From contig DELI01000019.1 of assembly GCA_002354335.1 (NCBI GenBank), positions 91,724 to 139,805 of the forward strand: a stretch of DNA of 48,082 nucleotides, given 5' to 3'. The stretch is from Sphingobacterium sp. UBA2700 (GTDB taxonomy: Bacteria; Bacteroidota; Bacteroidia; Sphingobacteriales; Sphingobacteriaceae). The translations under genes were made by a program, and so were the position numbers. The notes under the pieces are model-generated. The model did not search any database. It saw only the letters and a list, made by a program, of their open reading frames with translations, and had not been told where the DNA came from. Each line of letters begins with the position of its first letter. The first letter of the stretch is position 1. Positions 25,074 to 33,578 of the stretch are shown here, piece after piece.

Positions 25074-26471
25074 TTATGCTACTCCCTTGTCCTTCTCTCC
25101 ATCAATCCTTTTTTCCTCGTCCTCTACGTTGGTCACTAAACCCGACATACCGATTGCAGTAGCGCGTGAGATCAATCCTGCTTCCTTCGCCTTGATCGCT
25201 AGTGATACATCCGCATCAAGATCATCCAACTTAAAGTGTGGAGCTTCGAAGGTTACAGATAGAGTCGAGAATGCACCACGCAATGTTGTGTCCATTGTCG
25301 CAAGAAGTGCCATTTCAAGGTTGATACCACGCTGGATAAGCTCGCCGTAGCCGCCTTCAATTTCCCTACGTGAGGCAAGGTGAGCGTCAATGAATACGCG
25401 GTCGAAAGCAACTCCCGAAAGATCGCCCAAAGACTTCATTTCCTCAAAGCTGATATTAGGAGTCTGTGTGAGCGAGTATATCGCATTTACCAGCGTATCG
25501 ATCTCCAGCTTGATTGCATCAACCGAATGGTCCCAGGTAACGTACTCCACATTGGCGTTCTCGCCCTCTATCAGCACGGCCTTTCCGTTCTCGCCTTTCT
25601 CCTGAGCCTTCGCATCCTTCACGTTCTTGAACACCAATGTTGGTGAAGCATGATAATCGTTGGTATCTGCAAAGTTTGAAAGCAACGTTTCCAATCTTTC
25701 AATCAACGGCTGAACGTTAGCCCAGATCGGCTTCTGCCGTGAGTAGTAGATAACCGGTATCTTGCCGTATGGAAGTGGAATGACCTCCACTGGTGACCAG
25801 TCACTTTCCGCACGTTCAAACTTTGCCAATTGAGTCGAGGAATAAATATCAAAACACTCAACCTCCTTCTCCCCTTCCGGTTGCGCAAGGATTTCATCAA
25901 TGCTCTTACTTCGTTTGTACTGCCTACCGAAATAGATCAGGTTTCCTGTATTATCGAACACAGGTAATAGTGTGTCACCCCGACTTGGTGATAATACCTG
26001 CATCTTGAAATCCTTCTTCACTCCTGAAAACCCGCCCCAATGGCTTGCATCTTCCGAATCTGTAGAATACCATAACTTAGCGCATTGCAATTCCCTATTG
26101 AGGATATCGCAAATCTCGCTTTCCTTGAAGATTACTTTGTTGTTATCGCGTAGGCGTTGCAACAAAGAGAAAGCGCGCTCCTCTTGCTGTCCGTTAGGCT
26201 CTGCAAATAACTTAACCTTGCCCAGGTTCATGAATGCAACCCTACGAGTGACAATGATATCCTGCAATGCCATTGGAAGTCGAGCCGGATCGACGTACCT
26301 TTCCTGTCCATCCCGCTTTACTTTCTTCTTCGGCCTTGCCCCCTCGTCATATATCTTATGCTTGGTAATATCAATCTCTGCACTAGAATCATAAGCAACT
26401 GCAGCACTCTTACCCAACTCCTCTATTACCTTCGGCTCGATCATTGCCGTGGTGGTTTTTTCTTTTTCCAT
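25074..26471 (-). CDS. Portal protein (SPP1 gp6 type)
   Basis: 465 residues. The pattern of the SPP1/HK97-like portal family is visible: KPIWANVQPLIERLETLLSNFADTND and the clip/stem region YSLTQTPNISFEEMKSLGDLSG. The long C-terminal helix ends in a charged tail. The portal forms the dodecameric ring through which DNA enters and leaves the head. It starts directly after the large terminase. Downstream a MuF-like gene would be expected but only broken frames are seen. Confidence 0.85.
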   Translation of the reverse strand: MEKEKTTTAMIEPKVIEELGKSAAVAYDSSAEIDITKHKIYDEGARPKKKVKRDGQERYVDPARLPMALQDIIVTRRVAFMNLGKVKLFAEPNGQQEERAFSLLQRLRDNNKVIFKESEICDILNRELQCAKLWYSTDSEDASHWGGFSGVKKDFKMQVLSPSRGDTLLPVFDNTGNLIYFGRQYKRSKSIDEILAQPEGEKEVECFDIYSSTQLAKFERAESDWSPVEVIPLPYGKIPVIYYSRQKPIWANVQPLIERLETLLSNFADTNDYHASPTLVFKNVKDAKAQEKGENGKAVLIEGENANVEYVTWDHSVDAIKLEIDTLVNAIYSLTQTPNISFEEMKSLGDLSGVAFDRVFIDAHLASRREIEGGYGELIQRGINLEMALLATMDTTLRGAFSTLSVTFEAPHFKLDDLDADVSLAIKAKEAGLISRATAIGMSGLVTNVEDEEKRIDGEKDKGVA

Positions 26472-27962
26472 TTATCCGAAACTTGAAATAACTGATTGAT
26501 CCAATTTCTTAACCATATTATCGCCGAAGCCTTCAACAACACCTGTCAACGCATCTTCTGCGTCATCATTAGCATTGTTTCCTTTTGCTGTGTAGGAAGT
26601 AATATGTTTATGGAACTTGGGCCATTTCTTGTCCCAACCTACAGGCATATGCACAAGCATATTGACCTTTGCTGAGTTTGTAAAAATTCTTACCTGTTTA
26701 TTTTGTGATTGGTGAAACCAATCTACTTTGCAATTGAATGCTTGCAGTGTTACCAAATGAGCCTCTACATTACGGGCAAATCCACGACCGCCGTTATTCG
26801 ATTCGATCTTTGCATACTCCACCTGCTGAAGCGCTAATTGACGCGCCGTTTCAGGTTCGGTAATCTCCATTGGATCCTGAGTGTAAATAACGTCGGTTAC
26901 ATATATCCCAGCTTCCGTTTCGATATAAGTGATACTGCATAGATAATCCTTCCCTGTGTCAGCAGTATCTACGTAAGCTTTCCTTCTCACAGTAGTTGAC
27001 GGTGGAACTTGATGATATTCTTTGAATGTGCCGTAAAGCAAACCTTCTCTTGGTTGTGGATTTTGCATGTATTGCCTACCAAAGTTGATAGGGTTTACCT
27101 CGTTCATTTTAAGAAGTTCATTCAACGTATGCTTGAATTCCCAAAGTGCGCGCCCCTCTTCTAAAGACTGCCCTTCTTCAACAATAATACACGGCAAGCT
27201 AAGTACGGTCCATTCTCCTGGATAATTAGCCAACACATGACCACATAGATCGTTCTCATGCAAACGCTGCATAATGATAATGATAGGCGTATTACGTGAG
27301 TTGATACGATTGATAATGGTTGAGTCGAAACGATTGTTCACTCGCTCCCGAACCGTGTCACTATCCGCGTCGTCCGGTTTAATAGGGTCGTCAATGATCA
27401 GTGCGCCTGCGAAAGTGGTTTCACCGCCTAGGGCAAGCATTTCATCCAATGATAGTTCATCGTCATGTTGCATGAGGTCCGCTTCTGTTTTATCAACCTG
27501 ACCAGCACCGAATCCCGTTACTTGACCACCGGCGGCACGAGCATACACTCCGCCCCCTTCCGTGGTGTACCATTTGTTTTTGGCTTTAGCACTAGCTTTC
27601 AGTTGAACATCTGGGAATAATTGCTGATATGCATCACTAGTCACCAAGTCCTTTACAGCCTCGGAATTATCCAAAGCAAGATCGTCCGAATATGAAAGGT
27701 GGATAAATTTTGCTGAAGGATTTATCGCCAAACCCTCTGCAATAAAATTCTTTACTGCTAGCTCCGTTTTTCCGTATCTGGGGGCTATGTTAATAATAAG
27801 CCTAGTTATTCGCCCCATCAATACATCATCCAATGCCTGAGCAATTCTTGTATGGTGGTCACCAACGACAAAACTTCTTCCGTATTGTTTCTGGAAGAAG
27901 TACTGTGTAAAGTTCATTGTTGACGATTTACACCACAAAGCAAGTAATTGCGCTTTAGTCAT
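26472..27962 (-). CDS. terL: Terminase large subunit
   Basis: 496 residues. The N-terminal ATPase has Walker A APRYGKTE (61-67) and Walker B GALIIDDP (acidic pair at 191-192), with the coupling segment IIIIMQRLHENDLCGHV near 230-245. The C-terminal nuclease has acidic clusters at VDTADTGKDY, ESNNGGRGF and NANDDAEDALTG. It cuts concatemeric DNA and drives it into the head through the portal. It starts 12 bases after TerS and abuts the portal gene. All catalytic motifs look intact. Confidence 0.92.
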   Translation of the reverse strand: MTKAQLLALWCKSSTMNFTQYFFQKQYGRSFVVGDHHTRIAQALDDVLMGRITRLIINIAPRYGKTELAVKNFIAEGLAINPSAKFIHLSYSDDLALDNSEAVKDLVTSDAYQQLFPDVQLKASAKAKNKWYTTEGGGVYARAAGGQVTGFGAGQVDKTEADLMQHDDELSLDEMLALGGETTFAGALIIDDPIKPDDADSDTVRERVNNRFDSTIINRINSRNTPIIIIMQRLHENDLCGHVLANYPGEWTVLSLPCIIVEEGQSLEEGRALWEFKHTLNELLKMNEVNPINFGRQYMQNPQPREGLLYGTFKEYHQVPPSTTVRRKAYVDTADTGKDYLCSITYIETEAGIYVTDVIYTQDPMEITEPETARQLALQQVEYAKIESNNGGRGFARNVEAHLVTLQAFNCKVDWFHQSQNKQVRIFTNSAKVNMLVHMPVGWDKKWPKFHKHITSYTAKGNNANDDAEDALTGVVEGFGDNMVKKLDQSVISSFG

Positions 27963-27973
27963 ACGGCACCTTG

Positions 27974-28738
27974 TTATTCATTGAAATTACCTTTTGAAAA
28001 CTGTTCAAGTAGCTCTTTGGCTCGTTCAGGAGACACTTTCTCATGTAGAGTTGTATTGAGATTCATTTCGCCTTCAAGTTTCAAATTATCCTTATACATT
28101 CCCCGTACACGCATTAACTTATCCATGGCGGCATCAGCTGGATACAGTTCAACTTCAAGCCCGTTTTTACCATGTTTGAAGGACTTGATTATTCCTCGCT
28201 CTTTGTCCGCAATAAGTTTTGCCATATCAACTTCGACATGATCAACCAATTGCGTTTCGCCAGGGACAAATCTTGTAGCCATCGGGTTGTGACGTAGTTC
28301 TATACGATAGCGTAATATCTTATCACGAATAGGCTCAAGTGATTCCTGAAACTTATCGTAATCTTCTTCCGTGTAACCTTTTTCTGCACAGAATTCCTCT
28401 TTCAAGAGCAGTTGGTATTCCAGATCCTTGATTATTGCAGATAGATGCTTTTCAACTGTAGGAGTATGCTCTATCTTCCGAACAATCATGTAATTTGCAA
28501 GGTTACCGCGAGCAATATCAGTCTGAAGCTTTATTAGCTCTTCTGCTTTTAGTGATAATTCGTCTAATCGTTCCTTGATCTGAGAGGAAATCTCAACATT
28601 TTTCAACAGCCTCTGACCTTGAGATGCCGCAGTAGTTTTACTATAACCGGCTTTAATTGCAGCCTGCGTAGCATTGAAACCATTGGAACAATATTCCTCC
28701 ACGAACCTGTCTCTACTGATAGCAACCTTCTTAGCCAT
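27974..28738 (-). CDS. terS: Terminase small subunit
   Basis: 254 residues. The N-terminal helix-turn-helix (RFVEEYCSNGFNATQAAIKAGYS then a second helix) is typical of Terminase_2-family small subunits, which recognise the packaging site and regulate TerL. A long helical middle (about 60-130) should form the oligomerisation domain. The protein is longer than the usual 150-180 residues and has a C-terminal region ending in a helical basic tail (SPERAKELLEQFSKG) likely to bind TerL. It overlaps the HTH gene by one base. Confidence 0.85.
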   Translation of the reverse strand: MAKKVAISRDRFVEEYCSNGFNATQAAIKAGYSKTTAASQGQRLLKNVEISSQIKERLDELSLKAEELIKLQTDIARGNLANYMIVRKIEHTPTVEKHLSAIIKDLEYQLLLKEEFCAEKGYTEEDYDKFQESLEPIRDKILRYRIELRHNPMATRFVPGETQLVDHVEVDMAKLIADKERGIIKSFKHGKNGLEVELYPADAAMDKLMRVRGMYKDNLKLEGEMNLNTTLHEKVSPERAKELLEQFSKGNFNE

Positions 28739-29112
28739 TACCCCCTCACCTCCTTTACTATTCGATCAACGTTATCGCGGAACGTACGCACGTTTAGATA
28801 ATAATGACGTGCTTGATCAACCTTCTTAGAAATTGCTTGCTGTGAAATCCCCATCACTCGGGAAAGAGTGGTTGTGACTCCTGCATTCCTTCTTACATCA
28901 CATTTGCTATAAATGGTTTCAGGCGAGCAGTGGACCAAGGCGCAAGCAATTATCGTAAGCTTACGTTGCCATGGTTCTCCATCTGCCATTTCAAGAAAAG
29001 AGCGGAAGTGTTGTTCCTGTACTGGGAAAGAATGTAATCGTTGCAAAACATCCTCCAGAACGGATGGGTGATATTCCCCAAGATATGCCTGCAATGTCGA
29101 AGAAGCGATCAT
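28738..29112 (-). CDS. HTH protein of the packaging operon
   Basis: 124 residues. The C-terminal half contains a likely helix-turn-helix (TTLSRVMGISQQAISKKVDQARHYY, about 80-104), and CDVRRN lies just before it. The N-terminal half is helical. It overlaps both neighbours (1 base with TerS, 4 bases with the nuclease), so it is translated with them. It might be a late transcription regulator or part of packaging-site recognition. The fold also brings to mind DnaA-type C-terminal domains, but the match is weak. Confidence 0.5.
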   Translation of the reverse strand: MIASSTLQAYLGEYHPSVLEDVLQRLHSFPVQEQHFRSFLEMADGEPWQRKLTIIACALVHCSPETIYSKCDVRRNAGVTTTLSRVMGISQQAISKKVDQARHYYLNVRTFRDNVDRIVKEVRG

Positions 29113-29549
29113 GCTGCACTCCTTTCTGCTTTACCCAGGATTGTTTCAATGATCGTGAAGAATTCCTCTACCGTACGGATCAGGTAAACCGGAGTTCCAT
29201 CTTCTCTCCAAATTGTATGCACTTCGTTTTGTGCTTGTGACACCGTCCCGGTTTCAGTTTTTAGTTCGAATCCGTAACAACGTCCATGGTGAACAAGTAT
29301 CATATCGGGAATACCTGCTACCACACCGCTTGCTTTTCTACGGGACAAGAACATTTGGATCCTTTTACGGATGCTATCGCGCAGTATCGTGAACCATCTT
29401 GCGGCACCTACGTGTCTTTCTACTTGAGACAATACAAAATCAACATCTGTAGGAAGTTCGTTCGATACATGGAAGAATTTCCTCCGTGTAGAAGGATATT
29501 TGTTCCACATATCTTGGAATATTTTTGCTTGTAGTTGTATTTCTGTCAT
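29109..29549 (-). CDS. VRR-NUC family nuclease
   Basis: 146 residues. The VRR-NUC core is at the C-terminal half: GVVAGIPDMILVHHGRCYGFELK, with the acidic and Lys residues of a PD-(D/E)XK active site (Asp in GIPD, Glu and Lys in FELK), followed by SQAQNEVHTIW. VRR-NUC proteins in phages often lie next to terminase genes and may act on branched DNA before packaging. It is the first gene of the packaging operon, about 72 bases downstream of the putative late promoter at 29.63 kb. Confidence 0.85.
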   Translation of the reverse strand: MTEIQLQAKIFQDMWNKYPSTRRKFFHVSNELPTDVDFVLSQVERHVGAARWFTILRDSIRKRIQMFLSRRKASGVVAGIPDMILVHHGRCYGFELKTETGTVSQAQNEVHTIWREDGTPVYLIRTVEEFFTIIETILGKAERSAA

Positions 29550-29626
29550 AACTGTCGGTAAAGAAAGCAGAGGTCTACGAACTTGCGCTCGACATACCCC
29601 TGCTTAAGAACACACGCATAAATTTA

Positions 29627-29648
29627 CAAAGATATCATGATATATCAT
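29627..29648 (-). promoter_or_regulatory. Putative late promoter P-pack with operator
   Basis: A minus-strand -7 box TATCTTTG (29627-29634) adjoins the perfect palindrome ATGATATATCAT (29637-29648). It resembles the operator of P-tape and P-head but lies about 3-4 bases closer to the box. Transcription would start near 29621, before the nuclease gene. Confidence 0.55.
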
Positions 29649-29703
29649 ATTATTTATAGTTTATGATATTACTATGACAATCTAGGAGGGGAATTGGTAA
29701 TTT

Positions 29704-30039
29704 ATTACAGAAAACGTTTTTTCAATTACAGAAAATTACAACAAGAAAAGGGCATTCTTGTGGGTGTGAGAGCGGTTTTTGAAAATTATTACAGAAAACA
29801 CCCCTATTTTTCAGAACTTCTATAAAAGGTAAATATGCATTAAACGATTACGTTTTATGCAATCGATTGCATAAATGTATGTACTATATGCACAATATAA
29901 ATTTTAAAAAGTTTTAGTAAAAAAAGCTGTAATTTCTGTAATCTATAAAAAAATACGCATCTACGACACAGTGAAGCCTGTTTTTACATTACAACGTTTT
30001 CTGTAATACACTTGTAATTGTTGTAATTTTTTCTGTAAT
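29704..30039. other. Iteron and palindrome region: candidate replication origin or packaging site
   Basis: Noncoding, very AT-rich. Three copies of ATTACAGAAAA point right (29704, 29725, 29788) and three of the reverse complement point left (29933 partial, 29997, 30029). The outer pair matches over 14 bases (ATTACAGAAAACGT at 29704-29717 with 29994-30007). A 22-bp perfect palindrome with core ATGCAATCGATTGCAT lies at 29854-29875 between the two groups. ATTACAAC/GTTGTAAT repeats are interspersed. Layout and neighbours (primase on one side, terminase on the other) fit an origin or a cos/pac site. Confidence 0.6.
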
Positions 30040-30044
30040 GCAAA

Positions 30045-30070
30045 CAAAAAAGCCCCGATTTACGGAGCTT
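30045..30070 (-). terminator. Terminator of the 30.9-kb leftward operon
   Basis: On the minus strand AGCTCCG-TAAAT-CGGGGCT is followed by T6. It lies just past the 36-residue gene and before the iteron region, so transcription from the 30.9-kb promoter should stop before the candidate origin. Confidence 0.75.
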
Positions 30071-30125
30071 TATCTATTCGAATTGCGAATTCAACAAATA
30101 AAAGTATTCATACGTCCTCAACCCT

Positions 30126-30236
30126 TCAGGGTGATCTAGGAAGTTTAACGAACTTACGACCGTTGGTAATATATTCACCATCTGCATCTAAAGAGACGAT
30201 CCAAAGTCCGTTTTCATTTAATATTTGTGTGTTCAT
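30126..30236 (-). CDS. Small hypothetical protein (36 residues)
   Basis: A 36-codon frame starting 6 bases after the stop of the membrane-protein gene. The peptide (MNTQILNENGLWIVSLDADG then EYITNGRKFVKLPRSP) reads like one small beta-hairpin domain. Location directly before the terminator and tight spacing support a real gene. Function unknown. Confidence 0.5.
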   Translation of the reverse strand: MNTQILNENGLWIVSLDADGEYITNGRKFVKLPRSP

Positions 30237-30242
30237 TAAGCG

Positions 30243-30503
30243 CTACTTTAACAGTCCAGGGAAATATGTGTGAATTAAATAAACTCCGATTACCACTATT
30301 AACATAATCGACAGCCATAAAAAAAAGCCACCTATGACGACAAATACATCTGGCTGAACATCATAGCATTCTTTTCGTGAAGCTTCTTTGAGTTCATTGT
30401 ATTTCCTATTTACGCGATCGAGTTCGGTATCGTCATTTGTAGCGTCGTAGAATCGTTTGATATATCCTCCTTGAGGAATTCTATCATAAGCCCTCATTCC
30501 CAT
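30243..30503 (-). CDS. Small membrane-anchored protein
   Basis: 86 residues. A charged, soluble N-terminal part of about 50 residues is followed by one hydrophobic helix (about 53-77, GGFFLWLSIMLIVVIGVYLI) and a short end. The layout is that of a tail-anchored inner-membrane protein. It starts 3 bases after the zinc-ribbon gene and belongs to the short operon driven from 30.92 kb. Small anchored proteins in this place might tether replication complexes or alter host functions, but no family is recognised. Confidence 0.55.
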   Translation of the reverse strand: MGMRAYDRIPQGGYIKRFYDATNDDTELDRVNRKYNELKEASRKECYDVQPDVFVVIGGFFLWLSIMLIVVIGVYLIHTYFPGLLK

Positions 30504-30506
30504 AGT

Positions 30507-30818
30507 CTACGCGGTAAGCTTTAGCCAGTGATCAAATTCAGGTCGCATTAGATCATCAGGCGATACTGGTCGAGAGCAGTAGCAGCACACAGTCTCCCCC
30601 TCCGATTGGTAATCCCACGATTCGGATCTAGTTTCTGCCCACTTAAGTTCACTTTCTACTAACGCCATTTCACAATGAGGACAGATAGTCGTATTACTAT
30701 CCAATAAGTATTCGGTATGGATTTCCGAAATTTCCTCTAAGGTAAGCCTAGAATCCACCTGATGTGCCATTTTAACGATAGCATCAGGAATTTTGATTAA
30801 TTCTTTGTTAATTTGCAT
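30507..30818 (-). CDS. Small zinc-ribbon protein
   Basis: 103 residues with two CxxC pairs (CPHC and CYC preceded by a Cys) about 30 residues apart, a likely structural zinc ribbon. The surrounding sequence is acidic (YLLDSNTT, ETRSESWD). It is the first gene of a three-gene operon with its own early-type promoter and an AGGCAA-hairpin leader. Zinc-ribbon proteins of this size in phages often bind nucleic acid or a host protein. No specific function can be given. Confidence 0.55.
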   Translation of the reverse strand: MQINKELIKIPDAIVKMAHQVDSRLTLEEISEIHTEYLLDSNTTICPHCEMALVESELKWAETRSESWDYQSEGETVCCYCSRPVSPDDLMRPEFDHWLKLTA

Positions 30819-30906
30819 CGTATTAATTCTTTGTTAGAGTTTTATTACATCGCGGCTTGTGGGTTGCCTCCCATGGGCCGCTCCTTTGTTACTTCCCTCA
30901 GTAACA
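30819..30906 (-). promoter_or_regulatory. AGGCAA-hairpin leader of the zinc-ribbon gene
   Basis: Reading the minus strand from about 30906: first hairpin GTTACT-GAGGGA-AGTAAC, then GCGGC-CCA-TGGG-AGGCAA-CCCA-CAA-GCCGC (30852-30881; inner and outer stems with a 3x3 internal loop), then AAAACTCTAACAAAGAA and the ATG. The loop AGGCAA and the single-stranded element match the other three leaders. Confidence 0.65.
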
Positions 30907-30912
30907 ACAATA

Positions 30913-30947
30913 CAAACATAGTAAACTTTTCAAACTTTTTAAACTTT
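30913..30947 (-). promoter_or_regulatory. Early promoter with three operator octamers
   Basis: A minus-strand -7 box TATGTTTG lies at 30913-30920. On the plus strand octamers TAAACTTT, CAAACTTT and TAAACTTT start at 30922, 30931 and 30940, exactly 9 bases apart, the first 1 bp from the box. The promoter at 39.91 kb has the same placement. Confidence 0.65.
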
Positions 30948-31006
30948 TGTTGACAAAAAGTGAATTTTACCACGCAACGCATTGACTATAAGCATTATAA
31001 TTTTAC

Positions 31007-33577
31007 TTAAAATGGAAACTCCTCCTCTCGAACAGCGCCTTCAAACGATCCTGTGAAAATATGCACCCTTTTTGACCCTTGATTAGGAATAGATTTTACT
31101 TGAGACTGCTCAAAATTAATCCCGTACCTTTCGCAAAATTCCCTTACCGCCTTGTTCAGGGACTGCTGCGTGAGCTTATACTTTTCTTTGAGGTCACCAG
31201 CAACGTAATCATCATAAGCACGTTGAAAATTCTTTACTTCGACGTAGTCTGCTAGCGTCCAAGTTGACATATTATCCATAAGAAATTCAAGTGTCTTGTC
31301 CCCAAACTGATTGGTAAACTTTTTCTCCCAACCTATCTGAGATAAGTCTGTCTGTTGAAGTTTTCCTCCTTGTGCCAGATTGTATTGAATACAATTGAGA
31401 ACAAAATCATCAAAACCCTTCCAGTCCTGATCTGTCCAATCTCCTTTGGTGCTTCCTGTAGGAAATAATTTTCCGTGAACCCCATCGACCCCACCATGTT
31501 TTGTATAATAATCTGTGAACTCAACAACTCTAATTCTGCGCTTAAGACCACCGTCGGAATCCTCGAAACTGTAGTTTGTATTGATTAGGATCTTAGGCAT
31601 AAGCTCAGGTGCAATTTCCTCCTCATTCCTGTACAACTTTTTTAAAAGCCCAAAACCTGTAGCCTGTTCTTTAAGGAACATCCAGTCGATCCTCTTCGGG
31701 ATATCTGCAAGAAAGTATATGCGTTGGTAATTCCATGCTTGTAGGAACTTCTCATTGAATTGCACCGAAGATCCGGGAACGGTACATACTGTTGTCATAT
31801 TACGGAGAAGATTACCAAAAATATTCTTTCCAGATCCACCGCCTAATTTTGGGTCCGATACCATCTCCTGCATCACGACTACATAACCAGCTGATTCTGA
31901 CTTAAAATCATGCGTAAGATATCCAATGATATTTCTCACAGAATCTTTCACATTCCCATTCTCAACGCCAGTAGCATTTTTTAGAAAAGATTCATATAGA
32001 GAAGACGCGATAACCTCTGGACCCAAAAAATCCCTGGAAAGCATTTTATCTGACCAGATGTAACCTTCAATATCATCATACGCTACTGGGACAATCGCAT
32101 CAGCCGTAACGCGAACGGCGGTATTGTTATAAAACTTGTAGCACACATCAGCGCTATCGGTAATACACTCAGTATCGTCAAATTTATCCAATCTGGATTC
32201 CGCGATGAACTTTCCGCTTGCTTGGACAAACTTTTCGAACGCGTTACAGATTTTCGTGTACGTTTCGACCTCCTCTTCTTGAATGTACGCCTTCATGGTG
32301 TCGAAAAATTCTATCAAGGTGACCCGCTCAATAAAGCGCTGGTTTATTTGCACCACAGATCCATTGTAGTGACGAAATCCTATGTTACGGGCAACCGTTA
32401 AAAAATCCTCTCTAGAAATAGTGTATTTATCATCTTCGATTATCCAGAAAGTTCCATAAGGATGAGCCTGCTTGAACTGCTCCTGGAGCTGTTTAAACTG
32501 CTGCTTTGCTTCTGCAGAGAAATTGTTTGGTACGGTCGCATTTCCGTTAATAACAGCCTTTTTAATATGCGATTGCTCGAATTGTTTCTTAACTTGTCCA
32601 TACCCCTGCTGAACTAAAGCCCGGAATGCTTTTGATTTATCACCTCCGTGATAAAACTCCGCGTATAATGTCGCAGGATTGTAACCACGCTTTTCCTCTA
32701 AATCGGTTGATGTTGTAAACAAATAGAAAACGCGACTTTCCCTATGGAAAGTTGCTGACACACCACTATCCTTTCCTGGCCTCGTATATCGAATATAGGT
32801 GCTGTTCTCATTAAAAAATTTCCATCCTTGCGCTTCCATGAGCTCCGTAGGATCACATTTATGGTTGTAGTCCTCAAACGGATTTGTTGTGTATATACTT
32901 TCTTGTGCTTGGGTCGGTTTTGGAGATGGAGCCACACGCACAACCTCATCATAGCTTTTACATAGATTGATAAGCGAACATCTTTCTTCCCAGGTCAATA
33001 TAGGTATAGGCATATTTTGGTGAACAGAATATCCCATACTTGGCGGACATAGAAAAAATCCACCCTCTCCTCTTGTTTCTACAAAGCAAACAGTCTTTGG
33101 AGGCTTAGCTATTCCTCGTTGCTGCTGTTCGAGAATCTCCTGCTCAGTAGAATACCGTTTTGCTAGATGTTTGTTCCCGTCGGGAGCTCCTCCAACAATC
33201 CGGTATAAGATGTGGTATCCACCGCTTGGCGTCTTATGAATTCTAAGGCGTGCGTAAAGCTGAGGGTAAAATTTAGCAAGATCAGAAAACAGTATTGCAT
33301 CGAACCCGGGAAAATACTTGGTATCAATGTCAATACACTCCAAATTACCTGACACTGCGCCCGCAACAATTGCCACACCTGTTGTATCGTAATACTCCAT
33401 TGAGCTATACAGTTCCCCTTCTGTAGCCACACGCGATTGAAACTGCTTCCACGAAGCCCCATATGGAGTCTTCTCCTTTTTTTCACCTTCAGGCTTATCT
33501 CGAACGGGGATTAACGATATACCATCTTTCAATAATGGCGTAATTTCCGCCCATACTCTTGCTAACTCAATTGCCAT
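31007..33577 (-). CDS. Primase-helicase: PrimPol plus SF3 helicase
   Basis: 856 residues. The N-terminal domain is a bifunctional primase/polymerase: GVAIVAGAVSGNLECIDID (about 65-85) holds the metal-binding acids, and TPSGGYHILYR (about 113-123) is the conserved later motif. A middle domain of about 200 residues is less clear. The C-terminal half is an SF3/D5-like helicase with Walker A GGGSGKN near residue 575 and a following acidic strand (IYFLADIPKR). It should unwind the phage origin and prime synthesis. The very end, VREEEFPF, looks like an SSB C-terminal tip. It starts 1 base after the helicase gene and shares its operon. Confidence 0.85.
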   Translation of the reverse strand: MAIELARVWAEITPLLKDGISLIPVRDKPEGEKKEKTPYGASWKQFQSRVATEGELYSSMEYYDTTGVAIVAGAVSGNLECIDIDTKYFPGFDAILFSDLAKFYPQLYARLRIHKTPSGGYHILYRIVGGAPDGNKHLAKRYSTEQEILEQQQRGIAKPPKTVCFVETRGEGGFFLCPPSMGYSVHQNMPIPILTWEERCSLINLCKSYDEVVRVAPSPKPTQAQESIYTTNPFEDYNHKCDPTELMEAQGWKFFNENSTYIRYTRPGKDSGVSATFHRESRVFYLFTTSTDLEEKRGYNPATLYAEFYHGGDKSKAFRALVQQGYGQVKKQFEQSHIKKAVINGNATVPNNFSAEAKQQFKQLQEQFKQAHPYGTFWIIEDDKYTISREDFLTVARNIGFRHYNGSVVQINQRFIERVTLIEFFDTMKAYIQEEEVETYTKICNAFEKFVQASGKFIAESRLDKFDDTECITDSADVCYKFYNNTAVRVTADAIVPVAYDDIEGYIWSDKMLSRDFLGPEVIASSLYESFLKNATGVENGNVKDSVRNIIGYLTHDFKSESAGYVVVMQEMVSDPKLGGGSGKNIFGNLLRNMTTVCTVPGSSVQFNEKFLQAWNYQRIYFLADIPKRIDWMFLKEQATGFGLLKKLYRNEEEIAPELMPKILINTNYSFEDSDGGLKRRIRVVEFTDYYTKHGGVDGVHGKLFPTGSTKGDWTDQDWKGFDDFVLNCIQYNLAQGGKLQQTDLSQIGWEKKFTNQFGDKTLEFLMDNMSTWTLADYVEVKNFQRAYDDYVAGDLKEKYKLTQQSLNKAVREFCERYGINFEQSQVKSIPNQGSKRVHIFTGSFEGAVREEEFPF

Positions 33578-33578
33578 T

